A DNA stretch of 64,000 bases from AC-32 sp963719275 (lineage in GTDB: Bacteria; Actinomycetota; Thermoleophilia; Gaiellales; Gaiellaceae). This document shows positions 24,399-32,283 of this stretch, one piece after another (positions within the stretch are counted from its first letter, which is position 1; every line of letters starts with the position of its first letter). A model generated the notes under the pieces. It saw only the letters and a program-made list of their open reading frames with translations. It was not told the origin of the DNA and ran no database searches. The DNA lies in NCBI GenBank assembly GCA_963719275.1, contig CAVRBT010000015.1, forward strand, positions 62,001-126,000, read 5' to 3'. A program made the translations under genes and the position numbers.

Positions 24399-24842
24399 CT
24401 AGCGCCGGCTGCTGAACGACCAGAGCTTGTTGCCGAGGAAGTTGAGCGGCGTCACCAGGATGATCGCGATCGCCTGGGAGACGACCTTGTCGAGCCCGAA
24501 CGCGATCAGGCCGGTGAGCAGCAGGATGTTCGCCACGTAGGCGATCACCGCGACGACGAGGAAGCGCAGGCCCTGCCAGCCGACGTGGCCCCGCTGCGCG
24601 TGAAACGTCCAGAGCCGGTTCCACGTGTAGTTGTTCGTCACCGCGACGAGGAACGAGCACGTCGCGGCGGCCGCGTAGTGCCAGCCCGCGCCGCGCAGGA
24701 GCGCGGTGTAGACGGCCAGGTTGATCACGTAGCCGCTCGCGCCGACCGCGCAGAACTTGGCGAGCTGCACCCAGTTGTGCGGACGGCTGAGCGCACGGCC
24801 CGCGCGGCTACGGGAGAGGGACGTTCCGGGCGAGAAGGCCAT
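24399..24842 (-). CDS. GtrA-family membrane protein
   Basis: 147 aa from an ATG at 24842; longer readings shadow the next gene. Four TM helices carry the GtrA pattern: FCAVGASGYVINLAVYTALL, FLVAVTNNYTWNRLWTF, LRFLVVAVIAYVANILLL and AIAIILVTPLNFLGNKLWSF. GtrA proteins are thought to flip polyprenyl-phosphate-linked sugars across the membrane. Placement just before two polytopic sugar-transferase-like genes supports that role here. It ends 11 bp before the downstream gene's start. Confidence 0.92.
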   Translation of the reverse strand: MAFSPGTSLSRSRAGRALSRPHNWVQLAKFCAVGASGYVINLAVYTALLRGAGWHYAAAATCSFLVAVTNNYTWNRLWTFHAQRGHVGWQGLRFLVVAVIAYVANILLLTGLIAFGLDKVVSQAIAIILVTPLNFLGNKLWSFSSRR

Positions 24843-24868
24843 CGGCGCGCGAGCGTACCGGAGAGCGC

Positions 24869-25330
24869 TCAGCGCGAGCGCCGGCGGCCGCGCCGGCGTC
24901 GTCGCTGGAGCCACCGCGCCCGGCGCGGTTCCGGTCGCGCCGGCAGGACGATCCCGTCGAGGGGGACGACCTCCCCGTCGAGCACGAGCTCGACGATCGC
25001 CCAGTCGCGGCCGAGGACGACGTCCTCCAACGAGCGGCCGCCGCCGACCGGCATGCCGCGGAGCTGCGCGAGCGCGCGCGCCTCGCGCCGGTAGAACGAG
25101 TCCTCGCGCAGGTCGAGCAGCACGAGCGGCGACGACGCCTCGATGCGGTCCTCGTGCAGCGTCGCCGCCGACAGCGGCAGGAAGCGGTGCCGGTCGTCGC
25201 CGCAGAGCACGTCGAGCCCGAGCGCCTGCGGCTCCGTGGGGTGGAGCAGCAGGTCGACCGCGTGCCCCACCTGGATGCCGCGCGACCGCACGGGCCGCCG
25301 CAGCAGATCGTCTCCCCTCACGTCGGTCAC
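24869..25330 (-). CDS. PRC-barrel domain protein with basic tail
   Basis: 153 aa from a GTG. Residues 10-60 (RSRGIQVGHAVDLLLHPTEPQALGLDV, then RFLPLSAA) follow the PRC-barrel pattern, and a second similar half seems to occupy 85-130 (VVLGRDWAIVELVLDGEVVPLDG). The last ~20 residues are mostly arginine and could bind RNA, DNA or membrane. PRC-barrels occur in RimM and in photosynthetic reaction centre H subunits, mostly as adaptor domains. No partner is evident; the neighbours are pcm and gtrA. Confidence 0.7.
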   Translation of the reverse strand: MTDVRGDDLLRRPVRSRGIQVGHAVDLLLHPTEPQALGLDVLCGDDRHRFLPLSAATLHEDRIEASSPLVLLDLREDSFYRREARALAQLRGMPVGGGRSLEDVVLGRDWAIVELVLDGEVVPLDGIVLPARPEPRRARWLQRRRRRGRRRSR

Positions 25331-25354
25331 CGGTCTGCCCTCCGCAACGCGCCG

Positions 25355-25990
25355 CTAATCCGCGAACCCCTCCTGGCCGACGAGCGGCACGAAGCGGCAC
25401 GGCACCGAGTGCACCACCGCCGGGCCTTCCGGGCTGCGGACGATCACCTCGAGGCGCTGCACGCGCTCGCCGCCGACCGGGACGACGAGCCGGCCTCGCG
25501 GGCGCAGCTGGTCGTAGAGCGTCTGCGGGAAGGCGGGCGCCGCGGCGGCGACCGCGATCGCGTCGAACGGCGCGAGCTCGGGGACGCCGAGCGTTCCGTC
25601 CCCGACACGCACGTCGACCTGCGGGTAGCCCGCCGCGGCCAGGCTCGCCCGCGCGCTCTCGGCGAGCTCGGGGATGCGCTCGATGGTCACGACCTCGGCG
25701 CCGAGCTCCGCGAGCAGCGCGGCCTGGTAGCCGGAGCCCGTGCCGACGTCGAGCACGCGCTCGCCCGGCCGCAGCGCGAGCGCCTCCGCGATCCGCGCGA
25801 CCATGTAGGGCTGCGAGATCGTCTGGCCGTGGCCGATCGGCAGCGCCGCGTCGGCGTAGGCGCGGCGGCGCTCGTCTTCAGGGACGAACAGCTCGCGCGG
25901 CACCCGCTCCATCGCCTCGAGCACGCGCTCGTCGGAGATGTCGCGCGCACGCAGCTGGCGCGCAACCATTGTCTGCCGGTCAGGCGGCAT
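25355..25990 (-). CDS. pcm: Protein-L-isoaspartate O-methyltransferase
   Basis: 211 aa, full length. Pcm methylates isoaspartyl residues in aged proteins so they can revert. Seen are the family N-terminus (VARQLRARDISDERVLEAMERVPRELFVP), IGHGQTISQPYMVA, SAM motif I VLDVGTGSGYQAALLAEL, GDGTLGVPELAPFDAI, and the C-terminal LRPRGRLVVPVG. The first codon overlaps the last 11 bp of the phosphodiesterase gene, so the two are coupled. Confidence 0.94.
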   Translation of the reverse strand: MPPDRQTMVARQLRARDISDERVLEAMERVPRELFVPEDERRRAYADAALPIGHGQTISQPYMVARIAEALALRPGERVLDVGTGSGYQAALLAELGAEVVTIERIPELAESARASLAAAGYPQVDVRVGDGTLGVPELAPFDAIAVAAAAPAFPQTLYDQLRPRGRLVVPVGGERVQRLEVIVRSPEGPAVVHSVPCRFVPLVGQEGFAD

Positions 25991-27323
25991 CAGCGTGGGC
26001 CGGGCGCTCGACGCCGAAGTGCGCGAGCGCGAGCGGCGCGAGGTCGACGATCCGGCGCGGCTCGGCGTCGAGGCCGACGGTCAGGATCGGCACCTCGGAG
26101 TCGCCGGCCTCGAGCGACCCGTGGCTGCCGCCGCCGAGGTGGCTGCGGCCGGCCAGGTCGGTCAGCTCGACCCCGGGCGGCGGCGAGACGAGCAGCTCGC
26201 CCGCGTTCGGGTTGGCGAGGGCGCCCCACGACCGCTCGAGCGCGTCCGGCTGGTCCAGCAGGAACGCGTCGCCGCTGGTCCGCCAGGCGCCGTCGGCCGG
26301 GGCGAAGCGCAGCTCCTCGCCGTCGCGCCGGGCAACCGCCTCGTCGCCGTCGCGCCAAAGCACGACCTCGGCCGACGCGGAGCCGTCGAGGCGTCGCGCG
26401 AGCTCGGCCGGCTCCTCGCGGCAGCCGGGCAGCCGGTAGACCATCCCGGCGCGGTTCGACCCGGTGACGAGGACGCCGTCGACTCCGGCGAAGGACGCCT
26501 CGAGCGACACGGCCCGGTCGACCGGCATCTGCCCGTGGTCCGAGCAGACGACGACTGCATAGCGGTCGAGGAACTCGTCCGGCCCGCCCGCCGCCTCGAT
26601 CAGCGCACCGATCGCGGCGTCGCTGCGCGCGAGCGCTTCCCGGCTCGCTCCCGGGCCGAGAGCGTGTGAGGCGAAGTCATAGTCCGGGAGGTAGTACACG
26701 AGCAGATCGAAGGAGTCGCGCGTGACCAGCCAGCGGCCGACGTACGCGGCGTAGGCGTCGATCGAGCCGGTCGAGCGGCCGAACACCGCGACCGGCGCGC
26801 CGGTCACCTCCGACTCGAACAGGCTGTAGAAGAAGAACTGCTGCGGGCCGTACGCGGGGCGCGTGAAGCCGGGAACAAGCGGCAAGTGTGCGCGTCGACC
26901 GCGGTAGCAGGTGATGTTCACCGCCGCAGTCGTCAGGCCCGCCTCCTCGAGTGCCTCGTAGACCGTCACCGCGTCGCGTCCGAGGTGCTGCTCGTTCATG
27001 TTGAAGATCGCGTCGAGGATCGAGCGGCGCGTGCCGGCGGCGCGAATCGCCGCGAACGAGGAGCCGTATTCGACCAGGCGCTGCTCGCCCCGGTGCCACC
27101 AGACGAGGTGCGGGATCCGGTGGACGTCGGGGTGCGCGCCGGTCGCGATCGACGAGAGGCAGACCGGCGTGAGCGACGGGAAGGTCGAGATTCCGCGGCG
27201 GTAACTGCCGTGGTGCGCGAGGAACGCGAGCGCGGGCGCCGAGCCGGTCTCGACCGCGTCCTCGAAGACGTCGGGGGTGAGGCCGTCGATGACGGCGAGG
27301 ATCAGCTTCTTGCGCGGGGCCAT
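25980..27323 (-). CDS. Alkaline phosphatase superfamily (nucleotide pyrophosphatase/phosphodiesterase-like) protein
   Basis: 447 aa from an ATG at 27323. The metal site begins at ILAVIDGLTPDVFEDA (first Asp), the nucleophile region is STFPSLTPVCLSSIATG with Thr/Ser after the family pattern, and later ligands are in YYLPDYDFASHALGP and VVCSDHGQMP, plus HLGGGSHGSL near the C-terminus. It has no signal peptide, so it is probably cytoplasmic. It likely hydrolyses a phosphodiester or pyrophosphate. It overlaps both neighbours (4 bp upstream, 11 bp downstream). Confidence 0.88.
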   Translation of the reverse strand: MAPRKKLILAVIDGLTPDVFEDAVETGSAPALAFLAHHGSYRRGISTFPSLTPVCLSSIATGAHPDVHRIPHLVWWHRGEQRLVEYGSSFAAIRAAGTRRSILDAIFNMNEQHLGRDAVTVYEALEEAGLTTAAVNITCYRGRRAHLPLVPGFTRPAYGPQQFFFYSLFESEVTGAPVAVFGRSTGSIDAYAAYVGRWLVTRDSFDLLVYYLPDYDFASHALGPGASREALARSDAAIGALIEAAGGPDEFLDRYAVVVCSDHGQMPVDRAVSLEASFAGVDGVLVTGSNRAGMVYRLPGCREEPAELARRLDGSASAEVVLWRDGDEAVARRDGEELRFAPADGAWRTSGDAFLLDQPDALERSWGALANPNAGELLVSPPPGVELTDLAGRSHLGGGSHGSLEAGDSEVPILTVGLDAEPRRIVDLAPLALAHFGVERPAHADAA

Positions 27324-27742
27324 CAGTCGCGCGCGAGGCTGCGCAGGCCGGCGTAGCGCTCCGGGCTGCGGCCGCGCGCCCGGGCCGCGAGCAGAGGAAC
27401 TGCGACCGCCTCGACGTACCCGACGAAGGGGACGACGGCGAGGGCCATCAGCCCCAGCGCGCCCAAGCCGACGAGCATCGCGGTGCCGCCCCTCGTGCCA
27501 CCGCGGCGCAGGGTTCCCGTGACGACCGTCGCGACCACCGGCGCTCCGAGCGCGCCGCCGATCCCGCCGGCGACGGCCTCGTGCCAGCCGCCGATCGCGT
27601 AGCCGACGACGGCTCCGACCCCCGCGGCCACCACCGTGACGACCACGACGAGGGCGCGGCGAGGCGCAATCAGCGCGGCGAGCAGCGCCCCGAGGCCGAT
27701 CCCGAAGCCGAGCGAAAGGCCGATCCGGTACCACTCCCACAT
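27323..27742 (-). CDS. Small glycine/alanine-rich membrane protein
   Basis: 139 aa from an ATG at 27742; its stop overlaps the phosphodiesterase start by ATGA. Four hydrophobic segments are visible (GLSLGFGIGLGALLAALIA, ALVVVVTVVAAGVGAVVGYAI, an AVAGGIGGALGAPVVATVV glycine-rich stretch, and MLVGLGALGLMALAVVPFVGYV), then a basic tail. The glycine-zipper-like middle resembles small membrane proteins of unknown role. It heads a three-gene run with the phosphodiesterase and pcm. Confidence 0.75.
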   Translation of the reverse strand: MWEWYRIGLSLGFGIGLGALLAALIAPRRALVVVVTVVAAGVGAVVGYAIGGWHEAVAGGIGGALGAPVVATVVTGTLRRGGTRGGTAMLVGLGALGLMALAVVPFVGYVEAVAVPLLAARARGRSPERYAGLRSLARD

Positions 27743-27815
27743 TCCGCGTCTGAGTGTAGACGCGCGCCTGGGGCTGAGTTTCGAGCTGCTGTTTGCAGGG
27801 AAAAAGAGCGTCACG

Positions 27816-28100
27816 TTGGCCAAGGACACTCGTCCACTTCTCGTCTTGTTCGGCGCCTCCCACTCCGGGCCGGCGCGCCGGATGGAGAGCCTGATGGCGC
27901 ACTTCGCGCGCAAGGAGCGCGCGCGCCTGCGGGTGACGTCGGTGGACGTCGACCAGCAGCCCGAGCTCGCCGAGCGCTTCCGCGTGAGCACGGTCCCGAC
28001 GCTCGCGCTCGTCAAGGGCAGGCGCGTCGTCGAGCGCATCGAGGGCCGGGCCAGCGCACCCCGCATCGAGCGGATGCTCGAGCCTCACCTCGCCACCTAA
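27816..28100 (+). CDS. Thioredoxin-fold protein lacking the CXXC motif
   Basis: 94 aa from a TTG at 27816 with AGGGAAAAAGAG upstream. RPLLVLFGASHSGPARRMESL sits where WCGPC would be in thioredoxin: the cysteines are gone and SHSGPA remains. The rest fits the fold (RLRVTSVDVDQQPELAERFRVSTVPTLALVKGGR-like, with the cis-proline in VPT). It cannot do thiol redox by the normal route and may be a binding or chaperone module. A 6-bp hairpin (GCGTCT..AGACGC, 27746-27763) lies in the divergent promoter region. Confidence 0.72.
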   Translation: MAKDTRPLLVLFGASHSGPARRMESLMAHFARKERARLRVTSVDVDQQPELAERFRVSTVPTLALVKGRRVVERIEGRASAPRIERMLEPHLAT

Positions 28101-28149
28101 AACCAGCGATGCGCCCGCGGCGTATTCGCCTCCAGAGGAGAGGAGGAGC

Positions 28150-28587
28150 ATGCGCAGGGCACTCATCGCAACGCTGGCCGTCGTCGCCTCGCTGGCGGGG
28201 GTCCTGGCAGCCGGCGCTGCGAACACCGCGGGCACCAAGCTCGAAGCGACGCTCCGAGGGTCGAGCGAGCGACCGGTCGCGCCGGCGAGCAACCGGGGCA
28301 AGGTCGAGCTCCGGCTGACGGCGCGGACCGGGAAGGTCTGCTGGGAGTTCAAGCTCTCGAAGATCGACGGCAAGCCGAACCAGGCGCACATCCACAAGGG
28401 CGCCAGGGGCGTAGCCGGCAACGTGGTCGTCCCGCTCGGCGCGAACTACAAGCGCCAGGGGTGCACGACGGCGTCGAAGGCGCTCGTCAGGGCGATTCTG
28501 AAGAAGCCGCGCGCCTACTACGTGAACGTGCACAACGCGAAGCATCCGGCCGGCGCGATGCGCGGCCAGCTGACTCGGGGGGCCTAG
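28150..28587 (+). CDS. Secreted CHRD-domain protein
   Basis: 145 aa with a strong ribosome-binding site (GAGGAGAGGAGGAGC) before the ATG. A signal peptide (residues 1-24, LIATLAVVASLAGVLAAGA) is followed by a CHRD domain. This shows the typical WEFKLSKIDGKPNQAHIHKG, AGNVVVPLG, and the YYVNVHNAKHPAGAMRGQL ending. Histidines and the two cysteines (VCWEF and QGCTT) may form a metal site or a disulfide. CHRD proteins in bacteria are extracellular and of unknown function. A hairpin follows the stop. Confidence 0.88.
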   Translation: MRRALIATLAVVASLAGVLAAGAANTAGTKLEATLRGSSERPVAPASNRGKVELRLTARTGKVCWEFKLSKIDGKPNQAHIHKGARGVAGNVVVPLGANYKRQGCTTASKALVRAILKKPRAYYVNVHNAKHPAGAMRGQLTRGA

Positions 28588-28599
28588 CCCCTCACGACA

Positions 28600-28630
28600 G
28601 GAGCCCGGTGGACCCTCGCCGCCGGGCTCC
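28600..28630. terminator. Hairpin between convergent genes, likely bidirectional terminator
   Basis: GGAGCCCGG at 28600-28608 pairs perfectly with CCGGGCTCC at 28622-28630 around a 13-base loop. It lies between the ends of the CHRD gene (plus) and the E2 gene (minus). There is no T-run, which is common in GC-rich actinobacteria. Confidence 0.6.
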
Positions 28631-28633
28631 GCG

Positions 28634-29740
28634 TTATGCGCCTTGCAAGTGGTCGATCACCGCGAGGCCGAACTCCGCCGCGCGGGCGCCGTCGATGACG
28701 CGGTGGTCGAAGGTAACAGCGATCGTCCCGACCGGGCGGGCGTGGATCTCGCCGTCCCGGACGACGGGGCGGTCGGCGATCCGGCCAATGCTGAGGATCG
28801 CGACCTCGGGGTGGTTGACGATCGGTGTGGTGAGCAGGCCGCCGAGCTTGCCGGCGCTCGTGACCGTGAAGGTCGAGCCGCGCAGCTCCTCGGGCTTGAG
28901 CTTCCCGGCGCGCGCCGCGTCGGCGAGGCGGGTCAGCTCCACTTCGAGCTCGTCGAGGCTCTTCCCGTCGCAGCCGCGGACAACCGGGACGACGAGGCCC
29001 TGGTCGGTCTGGACGGCGACGCCGAGGTCGTAGCGGTCCAGGTAGACGATTTCGTCGCCCTCGAGCCGCGCGTTCAGCTCCGGGAACTCCTGCAGGCTCT
29101 CGGCCACGGCCTTGAGGGTCGCCGGCACGAGCCGCTTGAGCTCGACCGCGCCGAAGTCGCACTCCTCGACCCAGGTGACGGGCGGAACCTCCCGGTGCGC
29201 GCGGGCCATGTGCTCGGCGACGAGGCGACGCACCCCGCGCAGCGGCTCGCGGCGGCCTTCCTCGAGCTCAGCGCCTCTGGTATCTGAGCCGGCGGCGCGG
29301 CGCACGTCCTCTTCGGTGACGCGCCCCTGCGGTCCCGTCGCCTCGACCGTCTCGAGGTCGACCCCGAGCTCCTCCGCCATCTTCCGCACCAGCGGCGTCG
29401 CCCGGACACGCCCCTTCCGGCCATCCGGTGCCTGTCCCTGTGTCTGTCCCTGTCTCTGTCCCTGTGTCTGTCCCTGGGGGTCTGCTGACGAGGGCTCGGC
29501 GCCGTCCTCGCCGATGACCACGAGCACCGTGCCGACCGGGACGACCTCGCCTTCGGCGACCAGGATCTGCGCCACCTTGCCCGCCGCCGGGGACGGGATC
29601 TCGACCGTCGTCTTGTCGGTCTGGATCTCGACCAGCGGCTCGTCCTCGGCCACCTCCTGCCCCTCGGAGACGAGCCAGCGCGCGATCTCGCCCTCGGTCA
29701 GGCCCTCGCCAAGGTCCGGGAGCTTGAACTCGTACGCCAC
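28634..29740 (-). CDS. 2-oxoacid dehydrogenase E2, dihydrolipoyl acyltransferase
   Basis: 368 aa. Domains in order: lipoyl domain (1-78) with the modified lysine in EIQTDKTTVEIPSPAAG, a Gln/Gly/Thr linker encoded by a 12-bp tandem repeat, the peripheral-subunit-binding domain (RVRATPLVRKMAEELGVDL, about 110-145), and the catalytic domain with FDHRVIDGARAA near the C-terminus (HxxxD motif). It transfers acyl groups from the E1 heterotetramer to CoA. The E1 genes lie upstream in the same run, with a GNAT and an acetamidase between. Whether pyruvate or branched-chain 2-oxoacids are the substrate is unclear. No E3 gene is in the window. Confidence 0.92.
   Translation of the reverse strand: MAYEFKLPDLGEGLTEGEIARWLVSEGQEVAEDEPLVEIQTDKTTVEIPSPAAGKVAQILVAEGEVVPVGTVLVVIGEDGAEPSSADPQGQTQGQRQGQTQGQAPDGRKGRVRATPLVRKMAEELGVDLETVEATGPQGRVTEEDVRRAAGSDTRGAELEEGRREPLRGVRRLVAEHMARAHREVPPVTWVEECDFGAVELKRLVPATLKAVAESLQEFPELNARLEGDEIVYLDRYDLGVAVQTDQGLVVPVVRGCDGKSLDELEVELTRLADAARAGKLKPEELRGSTFTVTSAGKLGGLLTTPIVNHPEVAILSIGRIADRPVVRDGEIHARPVGTIAVTFDHRVIDGARAAEFGLAVIDHLQGA
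29434..29469 (+). repeat. 12-bp tandem repeat, three units, in the E2 linker
   Basis: Units GTCCCTGTGTCT, GTCCCTGTCTCT and GTCCCTGTGTCT, with a degenerate fourth. On the minus strand they encode the QGQTQGQRQGQTQGQ linker of E2. The same unit occurs five times at 49561-49620. Confidence 0.85.
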
Positions 29741-29750
29741 GCGCAGGGTT

Positions 29751-30692
29751 CTACCGGATCGCGTCGTCCCGGAGCACTGCGTGCACGCCGAGGACGCCGT
29801 TCACGACCTGCGTAACGCGTAGGTCGACCACGACGCTCGCCAGCGCGAGGGCGTCCCGCCGCTCCAACCCCAGCTCACGCTCCATCAGCACCAGCATCGA
29901 CTCGACCGCGTTCACGGCCGCCTCGTCCAGGTCCTCGCCGAGACCGAATGCGAGCCACGAGTCCGGTGTCCGCGCGACCGGCGCCGCCAGCTCGAGGTCG
30001 TCCCGCAGCGAAAGCGACAGCTGCGCGCGCTCGAGCGGGCACTCGATCGCCGTCGAGGAGACCTCGCCGTCGCCCTGCCGCGCGTGCCCGTCGCCGGCCG
30101 AGAACAACGCACCGTCGACCGGGATCGGGAGGAAGAGCGTCGTTCCCGCGACGAGCTCTTTGCAGTCGAGGTTCCCGCCCCACGCGCGCGGAGGCCCCGT
30201 CGGGTGGATGCCGGGCTCCGGCGGCGGCATCCCGAGCACGCCCAGGAACGGCGCGAGCGCGACCTCTCGCCCGTCGCGGTCGCGGCCGACCGCGGCATCG
30301 GCCTCGAGCTCCCACACGAGCACCTTGCTCTCACCCTCGCCGACGCCGAGACGGTCGTTCAGGAACGTCGACCAGCCGCCGGCCACGGTGAGGCCGAACG
30401 AGCCGACGCGCACCTCCTCGATCCCAACCACGAGCGTCTGGCCCGCGACCGCGCCGAGCACCGCTACCGGCCCGATCAGCGCGTGGCCGGCGTCGAGCTC
30501 CGGGTCGAGCGGCGAGAAGCGCGTGCGTTCCGACCCGTCCGCGCGCGGCGGCTCGACGCCCCAGCCGGCGTCGAGCGTGGCGAACCGGATGACGTCGCCC
30601 GGCCGCACCTCGACCACCGGCTCGAGGTCGCGCGAGAAGTGCCCGTGCAGCGTGCGCCGCTCGAGCGGGATCTCGTGCAGCGTCGTCTTCAC
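29751..30692 (-). CDS. Acetamidase/formamidase family protein
   Basis: 313 aa from a GTG at 30692, overlapping the GNAT stop by GTGA. Family landmarks are RTLHGHFSRDLEPVVEVRPGDVIRF, HALIGPVAVLGAVAGQTLVV, PRAWGGNLDCKELVAGTTLFLPI, FSAGDGHARQGDGEVSSTAIE and a C-terminal LALASVVVDLRVTQVVNG. The enzyme probably hydrolyses a short amide such as formamide or acetamide to ammonia and the acid. It begins after the GNAT gene and ends 10 bp before the E2 start, which is an unusual place. Confidence 0.9.
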   Translation of the reverse strand: MKTTLHEIPLERRTLHGHFSRDLEPVVEVRPGDVIRFATLDAGWGVEPPRADGSERTRFSPLDPELDAGHALIGPVAVLGAVAGQTLVVGIEEVRVGSFGLTVAGGWSTFLNDRLGVGEGESKVLVWELEADAAVGRDRDGREVALAPFLGVLGMPPPEPGIHPTGPPRAWGGNLDCKELVAGTTLFLPIPVDGALFSAGDGHARQGDGEVSSTAIECPLERAQLSLSLRDDLELAAPVARTPDSWLAFGLGEDLDEAAVNAVESMLVLMERELGLERRDALALASVVVDLRVTQVVNGVLGVHAVLRDDAIR

Positions 30693-31312
30693 AGAACGCG
30701 CGTCCCCGACGCGTCGAAGGCCTCGAGCGGCAGCGCCGCCGCGGGTGAGCCGGCGTACTCGTCGGCGAGCAAGGCGAAGACGACGGCGTCCCGCTGCCTC
30801 GGCGTCCCGTCGGGGCCATGCAGCACGCTTCGAAGCCGTCCTTCTTCCGCGAACCCGAGCTTGCGCGGGATCGCGAGGCTCGCCGCGTTGTCGGGATCGA
30901 CCCGGATCTCGATCCGCCGCGCGGCGGCTGCCTCGACCCCCACGCGCGTCAGCGCCGCCGTCGCCTCGGTCGCCAGCCCCTGCCCTGCGCGACTGGCGCG
31001 GATCCAGTAACCGATCTCGAAGGCCTCCGACCCGGCCCGCGTGTGCAGGCCGGAGCCGCCGACGGCCTCCGACTCTTCCCCCGAGAGGATCCCGTAGACG
31101 TAGTCCTGGCCGAGGTCGAAGCCCCCGCGGAAGCCGCGCAGCAGCTCGACCGTCTGCTCGAGCGAGATCGGCGCCTCGTGCGCCCAGGGCATCCACGGCC
31201 GGAGGTGCTCGAGGCTCGAGTCGACGGCCTCCTTCAGAAGGGGCGCGTCCGCAGGGTCCCAGCAGCGCACGACCAGCCGCTCGGTCTCGATCCGGTACGG
31301 CGGGGCTCTCAG
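30689..31312 (-). CDS. GNAT acetyltransferase (RimJ/RimL-like), probable CTG start
   Basis: 207 aa if translation begins at the CTG at 31312, whose CTGA overlaps the E1beta stop. This start restores the first strand APPYRIETERLVVRCWDP, which the standard GTG at 31270 would lose (193 aa). The acetyl-CoA loop region reads GYWIRASRAGQGLATEATAALTRV and NAASLAIPRKLGFAEEGRLR follows. It is typical of N-alpha or ribosomal-protein acetyltransferases that act on small molecules or proteins. The other gene ends in this run also overlap by 4 bp, supporting the coupled start. Confidence 0.85.
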   Translation of the reverse strand: MRAPPYRIETERLVVRCWDPADAPLLKEAVDSSLEHLRPWMPWAHEAPISLEQTVELLRGFRGGFDLGQDYVYGILSGEESEAVGGSGLHTRAGSEAFEIGYWIRASRAGQGLATEATAALTRVGVEAAAARRIEIRVDPDNAASLAIPRKLGFAEEGRLRSVLHGPDGTPRQRDAVVFALLADEYAGSPAAALPLEAFDASGTRVL

Positions 31313-32283
31313 AACTCGAGCAGCTTCCGCGCCGCGTCGGCGACACGCTCGGGCGAGGGCATGTACGCGTCCTCGATCTGCCAGTACGGGTACGGCACGT
31401 CGTAGCCGGTCACGCGCACGATCGGCGCGCGCAGGTCGAGCATCGCCTTCTCGGCAAGGATCGCCGCGAGCTCGGCGCCGTAGCCGGCCGTGCGCGGCGC
31501 TTCCTGGACGATCACTACCCGCCCGGTCTTGGCCGCCGCCGCGAGCAGCGCCGCCTCGTCGAGCGGCTTCAGCGTGCGGATGTCGAGCACCTCGACGGTC
31601 GCCTCGCCCTCGAACGCGTCTGCGGCCGCTTCCGCGACCGGCACCATCGCGCCGTAGGCGACGAAGGTGAGGTCGTCCCCCTCCCGCACGGTCCGCGCCA
31701 CGCCGAGCGGAACGACGTGCTCGCCTTCCGGCACCTCACCGCGCATCGTCCGGTAGTGGAGCTTCGGCTCCAGCACGACGACCGGATCGGGATCGCGGAT
31801 GGCGGCGGCGAGCAGCCCCTTCGCGTCGGCCGGCGTCGACGGGATCGCCACCTTCACGCCGGGCGTGTGCACGTAGTACGCCTCGGGCGAGTCGTCGTGC
31901 AGCTCCGGCGCGCGCACGCCGCCGCCGTAGGGCATCCGAACGACGAGCGGGAACGCCATCGCGCCGCCGGTGCGCCAGCGGTAGCGCCCGACGTGCGTGA
32001 TCAGCTGGTCGAGGCACGGGTACGAGAACGCGTCGTACTGCATCTCGCAGACCGGGCGCCAGCCGGCCATGCAGAGGCCGACGGCCGAGCCGAGGATCCC
32101 CGCCTCGGCCAGCGGCGTGTCGACGCAGCGGTCGGGCCCGAACCGCTCGCGCAGCCCGGCGGTCGCGCGGAAGACGCCTCCGGCGCGGCCGACGTCCTCG
32201 CCCATCACCAGCACGTTCTCGTCGCGCTGGAGCTCGACGTGGAACGCATCGTTCACGGCCTCGACCAAGGTCAACTCAGCCAC
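31309..32283 (-). CDS. 2-oxoacid dehydrogenase E1 component, beta subunit
   Basis: 324 aa from a GTG at 32283, which overlaps the E1alpha stop by 8 bp; longer readings shadow E1alpha. Features are LTLVEAVNDAFHVELQRDENVLVMGEDVG, TPLAEAGILGSAVGLCMAGWRPVCEMQYDAF, and the C-terminal transketolase domain with LDIRTLKPLDEAALL and VIVQEAPRTAGYGAEL. It pairs with E1alpha to form the alpha2beta2 thiamine diphosphate enzyme that decarboxylates a 2-oxoacid and acylates E2. Confidence 0.94.
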   Translation of the reverse strand: MAELTLVEAVNDAFHVELQRDENVLVMGEDVGRAGGVFRATAGLRERFGPDRCVDTPLAEAGILGSAVGLCMAGWRPVCEMQYDAFSYPCLDQLITHVGRYRWRTGGAMAFPLVVRMPYGGGVRAPELHDDSPEAYYVHTPGVKVAIPSTPADAKGLLAAAIRDPDPVVVLEPKLHYRTMRGEVPEGEHVVPLGVARTVREGDDLTFVAYGAMVPVAEAAADAFEGEATVEVLDIRTLKPLDEAALLAAAAKTGRVVIVQEAPRTAGYGAELAAILAEKAMLDLRAPIVRVTGYDVPYPYWQIEDAYMPSPERVADAARKLLEF

